Shown one piece after another: positions 30,849 to 37,911 of a stretch of 45,188 nucleotides of DNA. Every line of letters starts with the position of its first letter. Position 1 is the first letter of the stretch. Source of the DNA: a virus; IMG/VR virus record IMGVR_UViG_3300036772_000209, positions 1 to 45,188 of that record, one strand, 5' to 3'. The notes beneath the pieces were generated by a model. The model was not told where the DNA came from and did no database searches. It worked only from the letters and a program-made list of their open reading frames with translations. The translations under genes and the position numbers were made by a program.

Positions 30849-31410
30849 ACGCTGGACGCGGGAGGAGGACAGGAGTATCGCCCGGCAACTGAAAAAGGGC
30901 ATCGTGATCGGCAGCGTAACGGTTCCCAGGCGAAAGAAGGGTGATATTCGCAAGCGCGCCTACCGCATCAAGTTGATTGTGAAGTACAAGCCCGCGATCA
31001 AGCGCCGCGAGCAGCGGTGGGCGATCGTAAAAGCGTGCCTTGCCAGCGGCGACAAGACGCAAAAGCAACTCGTTGCTGAGTCGGGCCTGACCGACGACAT
31101 CATTCGGGCGGTTCTCGAGCAGAATCGAAGCGAGATCCACATATCCGGGCGCATGGTGGAATCTCCCAAAGGTCGACGCTACGGGACGGTATGGGCGCTC
31201 GGCGCTGGCGAGGACAAGCCTGAATTCGATAGGGACGATAGCCTGGCGGCTGTACTGTTCGAATCTCGCGGCGATCCGGAGGCGGCGATGATTGCGGAGG
31301 CGCGCGAACGTCTGCGCGAGGTTGAGGAGCGGGGTGAGTTGATTCGGCGCGATCCGTTTGTGGCGGCGCTGTTCGGCAAATACACCCCGGCGCCGCGAGT
31401 TTCGCTGTAG
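30841..31410 (+). CDS. Putative HTH regulator at the end of the rightward operon
   Basis: A protein of 189 residues, strongly basic at the N-terminus. MLKRWTREEDRSIARQLKKG resembles a SANT/homeodomain-like start. A second HTH follows (RWAIVKACLASGDKTQKQLV, AESGLTDDIIRAVLEQ). The C-terminus is acidic and helical. As the last gene of the rightward early operon it occupies the place of a Q- or late-type regulator, but there is no direct evidence for that. It converges on the Rz gene with a single base between the stops. Confidence 0.5.
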   Translation: MLKRWTREEDRSIARQLKKGIVIGSVTVPRRKKGDIRKRAYRIKLIVKYKPAIKRREQRWAIVKACLASGDKTQKQLVAESGLTDDIIRAVLEQNRSEIHISGRMVESPKGRRYGTVWALGAGEDKPEFDRDDSLAAVLFESRGDPEAAMIAEARERLREVEERGELIRRDPFVAALFGKYTPAPRVSL

Positions 31411-31411
31411 G

Positions 31412-31975
31412 CTAGTTCGGCTTGGCGATGTAGCCCGACTGCTCTAGTTGGACGACGTAGCCTTGGAGGTACTCGGCTTTTGCGCGGGCGTCGTCGTCGG
31501 CGTTGTCGACGATCCCGAAAAGAGCGACTCCAGCCTCCGGTGATAGGTCGGCTGTGCCACTGGCACCATCGCCCACGCTGCCGGCGGCGGAGCCAAAACT
31601 GGTTTGGTCGGTACTGACTGGATGGAAGTTGGACACTGCGATGCGCAGCCGGCGAGAGCCATCAGCAATAGCAGTGCGATTCTTGGCGTTGTCCGCTTCA
31701 TGGGCTTCCTTCTCCTTTGTCAATTGATCGTCGAGCGTGGCGATCCTGCCTTCTGCGACGGTGTGCGTGTCGATCGCGCGGTTTTCTGCGGCGAGCGCCG
31801 CCTTCGAGATGAGATTCAGGTCGTTGGCGTGTTGCTCGTTGTCGCGCGCGTGCGCAGCTTGTTCGGTCGAAAGCGCTATGCGATAGTGGTTGGCCGTCAA
31901 TTCATAGCCACCGCCTGCGCCGAGCGCGATGCCGAGCAGGCCGGCGCCGATGCCGGTTAAGAAATATCCGTTCAC
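31412..31975 (-). CDS. Rz: Rz-like inner-membrane spanin
   Basis: A protein of 187 residues. An N-terminal membrane anchor (GYFLTGIGAGLLGIALGAGG) is followed by a long periplasmic coiled coil (SKAALAAENRAIDTHTVAEG and on). This is the i-spanin of the two-part complex that fuses inner and outer membranes at the end of lysis. GTG at 31975 overlaps the endolysin stop (GTGA). Rz1 is encoded wholly inside it. Confidence 0.85.
   Translation of the reverse strand: MNGYFLTGIGAGLLGIALGAGGGYELTANHYRIALSTEQAAHARDNEQHANDLNLISKAALAAENRAIDTHTVAEGRIATLDDQLTKEKEAHEADNAKNRTAIADGSRRLRIAVSNFHPVSTDQTSFGSAAGSVGDGASGTADLSPEAGVALFGIVDNADDDARAKAEYLQGYVVQLEQSGYIAKPN
31444..31701 (-). CDS. Rz1: Rz1-like outer-membrane spanin lipoprotein, nested in Rz
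   Basis: A protein of 85 residues. Signal sequence MKRTTPRIALLLLMALAGC ends in lipobox LAGC (Cys19), followed by a proline-rich chain (PTKPVLAPPPAAW), as in Rz1 proteins. It lies entirely within Rz in another frame, the embedded arrangement known from lambda. It should bind Rz through the periplasm. Confidence 0.85.
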   Translation of the reverse strand: MKRTTPRIALLLLMALAGCASQCPTSIQSVPTKPVLAPPPAAWAMVPVAQPTYHRRLESLFSGSSTTPTTTPAQKPSTSKATSSN

Positions 31976-32466
31976 TGCGATTTCCCCTCGCACCATGCGC
32001 GTTCCTGCGCGCGGCGCTTTACGAGACCCGGAAAGACTTCGCCATCAGCAGTCACCCATTGCGGCTTGCCCAACGGCGATTCGTTGAAAGAGCGGCACGC
32101 GGCCGCGAGGTTGCCGGCGCGGAAGTTCGCCGCGATCGATGATCGGCAGTACGCGCCCGATCCTTCGTTGTATGCAAAGTCCACAACCGCCACGCGCTGC
32201 AACGGAGTCATCTTGTCCAGCGGCGTGCAGCGATCAGCGGCTTCCGCAAACTCAGCTAGGCGCGGCTCAAGCTTCGCGATGCATTGCGCGAGCGTGAAGC
32301 GCTGCCCGAGTTTCACGTCGCGCGTCTCGCCAAAGCACGCCGTCACGACGCCGACCGGGTCCGGTTTGGCGACAGGCACGAAGCCTTCCAATTTCGGTAC
32401 CGCGGTTATCATCACGCTGGCTGCAGCCGCGCCGATGATTGCCGCGAGTGTGCGTTTGCGCGCCAT
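31972..32466 (-). CDS. SAR endolysin, GH24 lysozyme
   Basis: A protein of 164 residues that cleaves peptidoglycan. Glu27 in LEGF, Asp36 in PDPVG and Thr42 fit the E-x8-D-x5-T catalytic triad of T4/P21-type lysozymes. The N-terminus (TLAAIIGAAAASVMITAV) is a weakly hydrophobic signal-arrest-release segment, so it needs no holin for export and would be activated when released from the membrane. Several cysteines (44, 54 and later) may form activating disulfides. I start at ATG 32466 with GAGG upstream; a preceding ATG is too close to that site. Confidence 0.87.
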   Translation of the reverse strand: MARKRTLAAIIGAAAASVMITAVPKLEGFVPVAKPDPVGVVTACFGETRDVKLGQRFTLAQCIAKLEPRLAEFAEAADRCTPLDKMTPLQRVAVVDFAYNEGSGAYCRSSIAANFRAGNLAAACRSFNESPLGKPQWVTADGEVFPGLVKRRAQERAWCEGKSQ

Positions 32467-32684
32467 CATTCCTCCAGCGACGATTGATGCATGTACGCAC
32501 CAATCAGTCCAAGCACAAAGATCGCGGTCGGCACACACAGCACAACCCACATGGGCAGGCGATCGACAAGCGCATCCGGGAGCGAGGCCCATGCGGCACC
32601 GACCGCAGAAACAACAGCACCAGCGATCATGGCGCGCACGCTGTGTCGCTTATGTGCCTTGCGCCAGTAAGGGACTCGTTTCAT
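32466..32684 (-). CDS. Putative (pin)holin with two membrane spans
   Basis: A protein of 72 residues. Basic N-terminus (MKRVPYWRKAHKRHS), a first hydrophobic span (AMIAGAVVSAVGAAWA), a short loop, a second span (MWVVLCVPTAIFVLGLIGAY) and a short tail. Position directly before the SAR endolysin and the ATGA overlap with the preceding gene fit a holin or pinholin. Confidence 0.7.
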   Translation of the reverse strand: MKRVPYWRKAHKRHSVRAMIAGAVVSAVGAAWASLPDALVDRLPMWVVLCVPTAIFVLGLIGAYMHQSSLEE

Positions 32685-33019
32685 GATTTCAGAGCATTTT
32701 TTGCATAGAGCAGGAGCGCGAGGACCAAGACGCCACCAGCGGCCAACAGCCCGTGAGTGATGAGCTTCGCCAACACTTCTTTCCACAACTTCTCGCGCGC
32801 TTCGTTCCTCTTGATGAGGCTTTCGTGATAGAGGCGGTGGCTATCGGCATCGCCCTCCGGGAAGGCCGACGTAAGAACCTTCTGAAGACGCTCACTGATT
32901 TCGCTGATTTTGCGATCGGCATCACTTTGACGGTCGGTATTCTCGATATGCCGAGCATCCAGATCCGCCTTTAGCGCCCATACGGCCTTAGCCAGTTCGG
33001 TGTTGTCGCTAGGCAGCAT
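32681..33019 (-). CDS. Tail-anchored membrane protein of the lysis cassette
   Basis: A protein of 112 residues. A charged helical N-terminal region (ADLDARHIENTDRQSDADRK and on) precedes a single C-terminal span (HGLLAAGGVLVLALLLYA). It may be a second holin, an antiholin or a regulator of lysis timing. AGGGG lies 6 nt before the ATG. Confidence 0.65.
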   Translation of the reverse strand: MLPSDNTELAKAVWALKADLDARHIENTDRQSDADRKISEISERLQKVLTSAFPEGDADSHRLYHESLIKRNEAREKLWKEVLAKLITHGLLAAGGVLVLALLLYAKNALKS

Positions 33020-33046
33020 GAGTTCCCCTGAGTTCGTGCCGGCACA

Positions 33047-33358
33047 TCAACGCCGCGCCAACACTTTATGAATAGCGTCCAGTCGATTGACCAGGGCTAG
33101 CTGCAACTTCAACTCCGCCTCGCGTCCCTTCTGGTACTCCTGAAAGGTTTTCGACGCGAAAAAATCATTGGCCTCGCTCACCGGCATACGCTTCGCATCG
33201 GCGAGCGATGTAGGTGAATATAGAGCGAGGTTATGTGCTAGCCGCTCGAGGTTTTCCACCCATTCGGAGCGAGAAGTCCGAGAGGCAGGAGCTAACGGGA
33301 AATCGCGCCGGAGGCAACATCGCCTCCGCCTCCTTTTCAACCTCTTCGAGAAAGACAA
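33047..33358 (-). CDS. Frameshift extension of the tail assembly chaperone
   Basis: An open frame of up to 103 codons overlaps the last 43 codons of the 260-residue gene in the +1 (equivalently -2) frame. It has no credible start of its own (TTG without a ribosome-binding site). Its C-terminal part (WVENLERLAHNLALYSP, EANDFFASKTFQEYQKGR, LVNRLDAIHKVLARR) looks like real protein, unlike a shadow frame. Many tailed phages make a long chaperone by ribosomal frameshifting at this point; Mu is reported to use a -2 shift. A plausible +1 site is TTT-CCC at 33302-33297. Confidence 0.62.
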   Translation of the reverse strand: MSFSKRLKRRRRRCCLRRDFPLAPASRTSRSEWVENLERLAHNLALYSPTSLADAKRMPVSEANDFFASKTFQEYQKGREAELKLQLALVNRLDAIHKVLARR

Positions 33359-34013
33359 TTCCGTCGTCGTTGATGTCCATGTTGAAAAAGTGCCGCGTGG
33401 ATTTGACAGCCATGCGGTACATCACCAGCGCCTGCACGAAGTCCGACTCAGGGTATCGGTGCCACACTTCCATGCGCTTGCGTAGCCAGTCGCTGTATTC
33501 GGTGTTGATGACCGGGTCGGGCGCGTCGTCGTCCTTTCTGCGCAGTTGCGATGCCATGCAGCCGAGCATCCAGTGATACTCGCCGCTGATACCTGTGACA
33601 TCGCCGTGTAACTCCTCGATCGCCTCCGCCGCAGCGCCGACTAGCGGAATGAGCGACCACGCATCGCCGCCAACTTCGCCGGCCGAGAAGGAGGGTATGA
33701 CTTGCTGCTGTTGGCCGACGAGGTAGTTCGAGAACTTTCCGGCGCCGATCGCGAAGTCGGGCGCAGTTGCGGATACGTGCGCCATGTAGTGCGCCACCAC
33801 AAACGCGCGCTCTTGAACCGTCATCGCGCGCGGGTCGGTGATATGCGCTGCCGTCGGCGCTTCGGCCTGCGCGATGGCGCTCGACAGAAACCGCGTGGTT
33901 TGCGACTCGTACATCGATGGCGGGATCGCGGCGAGGCTGATTGCATCGCCAATGGCGATCTCCTGCAACTTCAGCGCGAGGCGCTTGGTGCGCAGTGGGC
34001 GGAATTCGATCAA
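33231..34013 (-). CDS. Tail assembly chaperone-like protein (short form)
   Basis: A protein of 260 residues, mostly helical: LALKLQEIAIGDAISLAAIP near the start, then FVVAHYMAHVSATAPDFAIG, IEELHGDVTGISGEYHWMLG and SDFVQALVMYRMAVKSTRHF. The overlap with a second frame at its 3' end is the main reason for the assignment; the family is too divergent to name from motifs. The start is TTG at 34013, overlapping the upstream stop, with GGAG 7 nt before it. Confidence 0.55.
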   Translation of the reverse strand: MIEFRPLRTKRLALKLQEIAIGDAISLAAIPPSMYESQTTRFLSSAIAQAEAPTAAHITDPRAMTVQERAFVVAHYMAHVSATAPDFAIGAGKFSNYLVGQQQQVIPSFSAGEVGGDAWSLIPLVGAAAEAIEELHGDVTGISGEYHWMLGCMASQLRRKDDDAPDPVINTEYSDWLRKRMEVWHRYPESDFVQALVMYRMAVKSTRHFFNMDINDDGIVFLEEVEKEAEAMLPPARFPVSSCLSDFSLRMGGKPRAAST

Positions 34014-34801
34014 CTTGAGGCTCCAGGGGATGCGATAGCGATGAAGTCGTCCCGGTCGAGCGCGGTCAGCGAACAGATGGTGACTGGGATGATTTTATCG
34101 GTGTGGTAGCCGCTCTGCGAGATGGGTGCAGTGATCGGATCGCCAATCGATTCAATGACGAGAGGCGCGTACGTGTAGGTTTTGTACTGAAACGCGATCA
34201 TCGTCGGCGCAAGCGAGGGCAGCAGGGCTTTGAGGTAGCCCGATACACCGTCAGCGGTCGTCGCGCGCTTCACGATCGAGTCGTGGCTCAACTTCTTCGG
34301 CACGGCCCAATAGTTCAACTGGTTGACCGGCAACTCGACCTCAATGTACGGATCCACGATCGCGCGAAAGTGGACATTGAACGTGAAGCGGATCGGCGCC
34401 ATGCCGGTGAAAATCTGCGTGCTGTTCAGCTTCGTGATGCCGGTGCGACCCTTAAGGTCTTCAAGCGCGTTCTGAAGCGCGGTCGGACTCTGGTTGTTCT
34501 GCGCGCTGCTAGGCTTCTGACCGGATACGGCGGAGGTGAGGTCGGACAGGACGGTCGATAGCGCGCCGGATTGCAGCATCGCCGCGAGCGCGGGCGCCTT
34601 TGTGTCAGGGCTCGTCGCCTCGAACGGCGATTGCCAGTTGAGCGTCATGTCCCGGTGGCCGTCGCTGATGGGCGCATGCACTTCCATCGCGTCGTCGGGA
34701 AGGCGAATACCTTTCTCGTCGACTGCATAGAACTTCGCGATAAGGAATGGGTTAAGGCCATCCCAATGCGAGGTGAGGATTGTTCCGTTGCCGGGATTCA
34801 T
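34010..34801 (-). CDS. Putative tail protein
   Basis: A beta-rich protein of 263 residues (NPGNGTILTSHWDGLNPFLI and on; FNVHFRAIVDPYIEVELPVN). Placed between sheath-operon genes and the chaperone, it is probably a tail or baseplate component. I start at ATG 34801; the longer form from 34840 would begin inside a terminator hairpin, which argues against it. Stop overlaps the TTG of the next gene. Confidence 0.6.
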   Translation of the reverse strand: MNPGNGTILTSHWDGLNPFLIAKFYAVDEKGIRLPDDAMEVHAPISDGHRDMTLNWQSPFEATSPDTKAPALAAMLQSGALSTVLSDLTSAVSGQKPSSAQNNQSPTALQNALEDLKGRTGITKLNSTQIFTGMAPIRFTFNVHFRAIVDPYIEVELPVNQLNYWAVPKKLSHDSIVKRATTADGVSGYLKALLPSLAPTMIAFQYKTYTYAPLVIESIGDPITAPISQSGYHTDKIIPVTICSLTALDRDDFIAIASPGASS

Positions 34802-34812
34802 CGTGCGCCTGT

Positions 34813-34837
34813 AAAAAAGGGCCGCAGTTCGCGGCCC
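34813..34837 (-). terminator. Rho-independent terminator between virion genes
   Basis: On the minus strand GGGCCGC (34837-34831), a 5-nt loop and GCGGCCC (34825-34819) form a perfect 7-bp GC stem, followed at once by six T (34818-34813). It lies 23 nt after the stop of the 219-residue gene and 12 nt before the next ATG. It should end or reduce transcription from the capsid-sheath block. Confidence 0.85.
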
Positions 34838-34859
34838 CATACCTCGACTCGGAACGCCG

Positions 34860-35519
34860 TTACAGCGCCGCGGCCTTGCGTTGAGACTTGACGCGCTTCA
34901 TCGTTGCCGACGCGGTGTGCGCCTTCTTCGATGCCTTGCGCAACGCGAGTTTTTGCTTGGCCGTCAACTTGATCTTGCCCGACACCCGCTTGTTGACGCG
35001 GACCTTCTTTCCGTCGCGAATCGCCATCTTCCGGCGATACACGGCATCAAGCGTCGCAGCGCTGTCGAACGCGAAGTTGTCGATGTCATCGATCGGATCG
35101 ACTTCGGAGAGCGTCGCGGACAGAAGATCACGCATGCGAACGGCCGCATCGTTGTCCCAGTCGTTCAGCAGCGCACCCGCGTCTTCGTCTGACACGCCCT
35201 TGTCGGTCATGTAATCCCACGCGGCTTCGAGCGAGAGATCCATCGTGTCCTGTTCGTCGCTCGACAGTTCTTCGTCGTCGACGTCGGGATTCGACAAGCC
35301 GATCAACAGACCGAGCAAGCGCGTCGCAAGCGTCTCGCCTTCGTCCAGGTCGCTATCGCCGCTCTCGACCCATTCCTGGATGGCGGCGGCGACATTGATC
35401 GCGATGTTCGTCAGCGCGTAGTTCTGCGCGTCGTCGTCGACGACCGACGCATCGTCGAGCGTCGGGGCGGCCGGCTTTTGCTTGGCGAGGCCGCGGATGA
35501 GAGAAGTCAGCTCGTACAT
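34860..35519 (-). CDS. Virion-operon protein, acidic N-terminus and very basic C-terminus
   Basis: A protein of 219 residues. Residues 20-150 are strongly acidic (DDASVVDDDAQNY, VESGDSDLDEGETLA, NPDVDDEELSSDEQD). The last ~50 are Lys/Arg/Ala-rich (KQKLALRKASKKAHTASATM), resembling a histone tail. It lies right after the sheath gene and before a terminator. It could be a scaffold, a tail-tube terminator or a DNA-binding head protein; I cannot tell. Confidence 0.6.
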   Translation of the reverse strand: MYELTSLIRGLAKQKPAAPTLDDASVVDDDAQNYALTNIAINVAAAIQEWVESGDSDLDEGETLATRLLGLLIGLSNPDVDDEELSSDEQDTMDLSLEAAWDYMTDKGVSDEDAGALLNDWDNDAAVRMRDLLSATLSEVDPIDDIDNFAFDSAATLDAVYRRKMAIRDGKKVRVNKRVSGKIKLTAKQKLALRKASKKAHTASATMKRVKSQRKAAAL

Positions 35520-35528
35520 GGGTCCGCC

Positions 35529-37382
35529 TTATTTCGAAATGGTTTGCGTGACCGTGATTTGCCGCGCGACGCCGTCGTAGTGCAGCGAATACGTCACGAC
35601 CAGGTTGTCCGCCGGCTTGATGTTGCTTGCGACGACCTGATACTGGAAAGCGGCGCCGTTCAGGAACGTGCTCGGCTGCAACCATCCAGCCGACTGCGCA
35701 CCCTCGAACAGCGTTTTCAGGTAGTCGTTCATCTTCTTGATGGCGATCGCCATCGGCAACTGGATGAACTCCCGGCCCGCCATGACGACGTTGTCATCGA
35801 TGGTCGACGACATTTCCGCGACCGAAATCAGCTTCTTGAACGACACGGTCGTGGTCGCCGAAGTCAGCGAGTCGGTGAACACGAACAGTCCGCCGCCGTT
35901 GTACTTCGTGAACAGCACCGGGTTGATCTTCGCGGTCGCGAGGTCGCTGAGCTCGTTGTCGCTCGGCGTGTAGATTTGCGACATGCCGGTGCGGTTGAGC
36001 GGCCACGCCTTGCCGGCGATCGGGAAGTTCTTCGGCGCGAAGCCGTTCGCGTCCGTCTGCGCGTTGCGGGCGCAGGCGCGGGCGATGTTGAACGTCGACG
36101 TGCCGAATACCTGATTGCCGTTGATGCCGGTCGGGTCAGCGCTCTTGATCGGCGACCAGTACACGTGGCAGTAGTAGTCCTTCGTGCCAACCAAGCTCAG
36201 TTGCGCAACCCATGCCTTTGCCTCTGCCGGCGTGAGAGTGCCCGGCACGTCCAGCTTGAAGCACTTGTTCACGTTGAACGCGAGATTGCTCAACTGCGAG
36301 AGCAGGGCGACAGCCTGCGAGCCGCACGATGCGATATACCCGTATTCCAGTTCGGTGTACTGGAGGGCGTTGACCGCCTTCGTGTAGTCCGCGACTTCGT
36401 AGCCAAAACCACCCTCGCTGAAATAGCTCAGGACAGCCGAGGTCGACCATTTGTCGATCCCGTTTTCGTCGCGGCCGTACGCATCGGAGTTGGGGGCGAC
36501 GGTGGCGTCTGCGCCTACCTCGATTTCCATTCCGTCCGTCAACGCTGCCACGACGTCGGGCAGGTAGAGGCTGTTGTTGTAGTCGTCGACCGCAGTCGGG
36601 TCGAGCGACGCCGGTATGTCGCCGAAGATGTTCACGCCATTTGGGTCAAGCAGGCGGAACGTAATCGACGGATTCGCGATCGGATTGCCGGTCGCGTCCG
36701 TCGCCGCATCGGCGTGGTAAGAGATCGATGCGCCGTCGTTGTAGCACTGCAAGTGCGTGACGGACAGGAAGAAGCCTTCCGGCAACTCGTCGGCGACGGA
36801 GTACGTCGTGGTGGTGCCGCCGAGAACCGTCAGGGTCGGTGCAGTTACGTAGCCCGTGCCGCCCGCGATTACCGCGACTGCCGTGATGACGCCGGCCACT
36901 ACCGTCGCTTGGAGCAAGGCACCCGTGCCCGGCCCGCCGACCTGAATCGTGACGTCGCTCGGATAGTCTTCGCCGCCAGTCGTGACCGCCACGGCCGTAA
37001 CGGCGCCCGCAACGACCGTCGCCACCAGCACAGCACCCGACCCGACTTCACCCGTGACGGCGATCATCATCTGGAGGACCGCCGAAGCCGGGGTGATCCG
37101 CTGAATGATCGCCTGCGCCGCGCCGTTGTTCAGCGCTTCGACAACATGCACATACGCCTCATTGAGCGGCGTAACGCGCATCGATTCGCCTGCGCCGAGC
37201 AGCGCGCTGACGGTGCCCGCATCCACGGCGAAGGGCTTGTCGATACGCCCACGCGTCGAGCGCATGACCGTACCGAAGACCTGATCCGAATTGTCGGGCG
37301 CGAAGCCGTCGGTATTGTCGAGGACCGGGTTAAGCTGAATCCCCGGCTGTGCGCCAAGCTGGCGGCTGAAGGCTGATGGCAT
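35529..37382 (-). CDS. Contractile tail sheath protein
   Basis: A protein of 617 residues. The N-terminal region (DQVFGTVMRSTRGRIDKPFA, LNEAYVHVVEALNNGAAQAI) and the C-terminal region (RTGMSQIYTPSDNELSDLAT, VKRQL-like beta strands, IAIKKMNDYLKTLFEGAQ) fit phage sheath subunits, which shorten to drive the tube. Residues about 112-190 hold two tandem beta repeats (GAVLVATVVAGAVTAVAV, GALLQATVVAGVITAVAV), absent from minimal sheaths and probably surface-exposed. GAGAGGATC lies before the ATG. Confidence 0.82.
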   Translation of the reverse strand: MPSAFSRQLGAQPGIQLNPVLDNTDGFAPDNSDQVFGTVMRSTRGRIDKPFAVDAGTVSALLGAGESMRVTPLNEAYVHVVEALNNGAAQAIIQRITPASAVLQMMIAVTGEVGSGAVLVATVVAGAVTAVAVTTGGEDYPSDVTIQVGGPGTGALLQATVVAGVITAVAVIAGGTGYVTAPTLTVLGGTTTTYSVADELPEGFFLSVTHLQCYNDGASISYHADAATDATGNPIANPSITFRLLDPNGVNIFGDIPASLDPTAVDDYNNSLYLPDVVAALTDGMEIEVGADATVAPNSDAYGRDENGIDKWSTSAVLSYFSEGGFGYEVADYTKAVNALQYTELEYGYIASCGSQAVALLSQLSNLAFNVNKCFKLDVPGTLTPAEAKAWVAQLSLVGTKDYYCHVYWSPIKSADPTGINGNQVFGTSTFNIARACARNAQTDANGFAPKNFPIAGKAWPLNRTGMSQIYTPSDNELSDLATAKINPVLFTKYNGGGLFVFTDSLTSATTTVSFKKLISVAEMSSTIDDNVVMAGREFIQLPMAIAIKKMNDYLKTLFEGAQSAGWLQPSTFLNGAAFQYQVVASNIKPADNLVVTYSLHYDGVARQITVTQTISK

Positions 37383-37394
37383 GTGATCCTCTCG

Positions 37395-37856
37395 TTACGC
37401 CGCGTGCGACGTATCGCCCGCAGGGGTTTCAATAGCGGGCGCAACCGGAGCGCCAGTCGCAGCCGACGCAACCGTTTCCTGAATGGCGACGGCCTTGGAC
37501 ACTACGGCAGGAGCCGCAGGCACAACGGCAGCAGGCGCGTCGATTTCTTCGATCAGGACGGCGGGGTCGTACTTGTGGATGTTCGCGAGCGCTTCCGCGT
37601 CGGTTTCGAGGCGCTTCAATTGCGCTTCGCTCGAGAACTTCACGTCGGCCGAGTTCTTCTCGCCGGGCTTCGGCAAACGCGTATTGCCGATGAGGTACAG
37701 ACCGAGTTCGGCGAAAACGAACGCGATCGGCATCTGATTGGTGACGCGCAGCTTGCGCGGGAAAGACAGGCTCTCGACCGCAGTGCGGTCGGCGGTCGCT
37801 TCCGCTGTGGCGTTCTGCGCGGTCGTGCCGATCTTTACGGATTTGGTACGGGACAT
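37395..37856 (-). CDS. Capsid-associated protein
   Basis: A protein of 153 residues lying between capsid and sheath genes. The N-terminal ~85 are a folded part (LSFPRKLRVTNQMPIAFVFA, ELGLYLIGNTRLPK). The C-terminal third is Ala/Val/Pro-rich and disordered. A head decoration, head-tail joining or scaffold-like role is possible. AGGAGC lies 5 nt before the ATG. A strong hairpin (37881-37900) separates it from the capsid gene. Confidence 0.55.
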   Translation of the reverse strand: MSRTKSVKIGTTAQNATAEATADRTAVESLSFPRKLRVTNQMPIAFVFAELGLYLIGNTRLPKPGEKNSADVKFSSEAQLKRLETDAEALANIHKYDPAVLIEEIDAPAAVVPAAPAVVSKAVAIQETVASAATGAPVAPAIETPAGDTSHAA

Positions 37857-37880
37857 GGTTGCTCCTTATGGCGTTGCGAA

Positions 37881-37900
37881 TGCCCGGCCGAAGCCGGGCA
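37881..37900 (-). terminator. UUCG-capped hairpin after the capsid gene
   Basis: A perfect 8-bp stem, TGCCCGGC and GCCGGGCA, around a TTCG loop (read on the minus strand), 12 nt after the capsid stop. Only two T follow, so termination would be partial. It may lower downstream expression or protect the capsid mRNA 3' end from nucleases. Confidence 0.65.
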
Positions 37901-37911
37901 ACCAGCTACGG

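Noticed and set aside
34802-34840. Longer start (ATG at 34840) for the tail protein at 34010
   Set aside because: The added codons coincide with the terminator stem and its T run, and ATG 34801 is in frame just after it.
35478-37376. 632-codon open frame on the plus strand
   Set aside because: It is the antisense shadow of the sheath gene: Arg/Val/Asp-rich translation, no motifs and no ribosome-binding site, in a GC-rich region where such frames are common.
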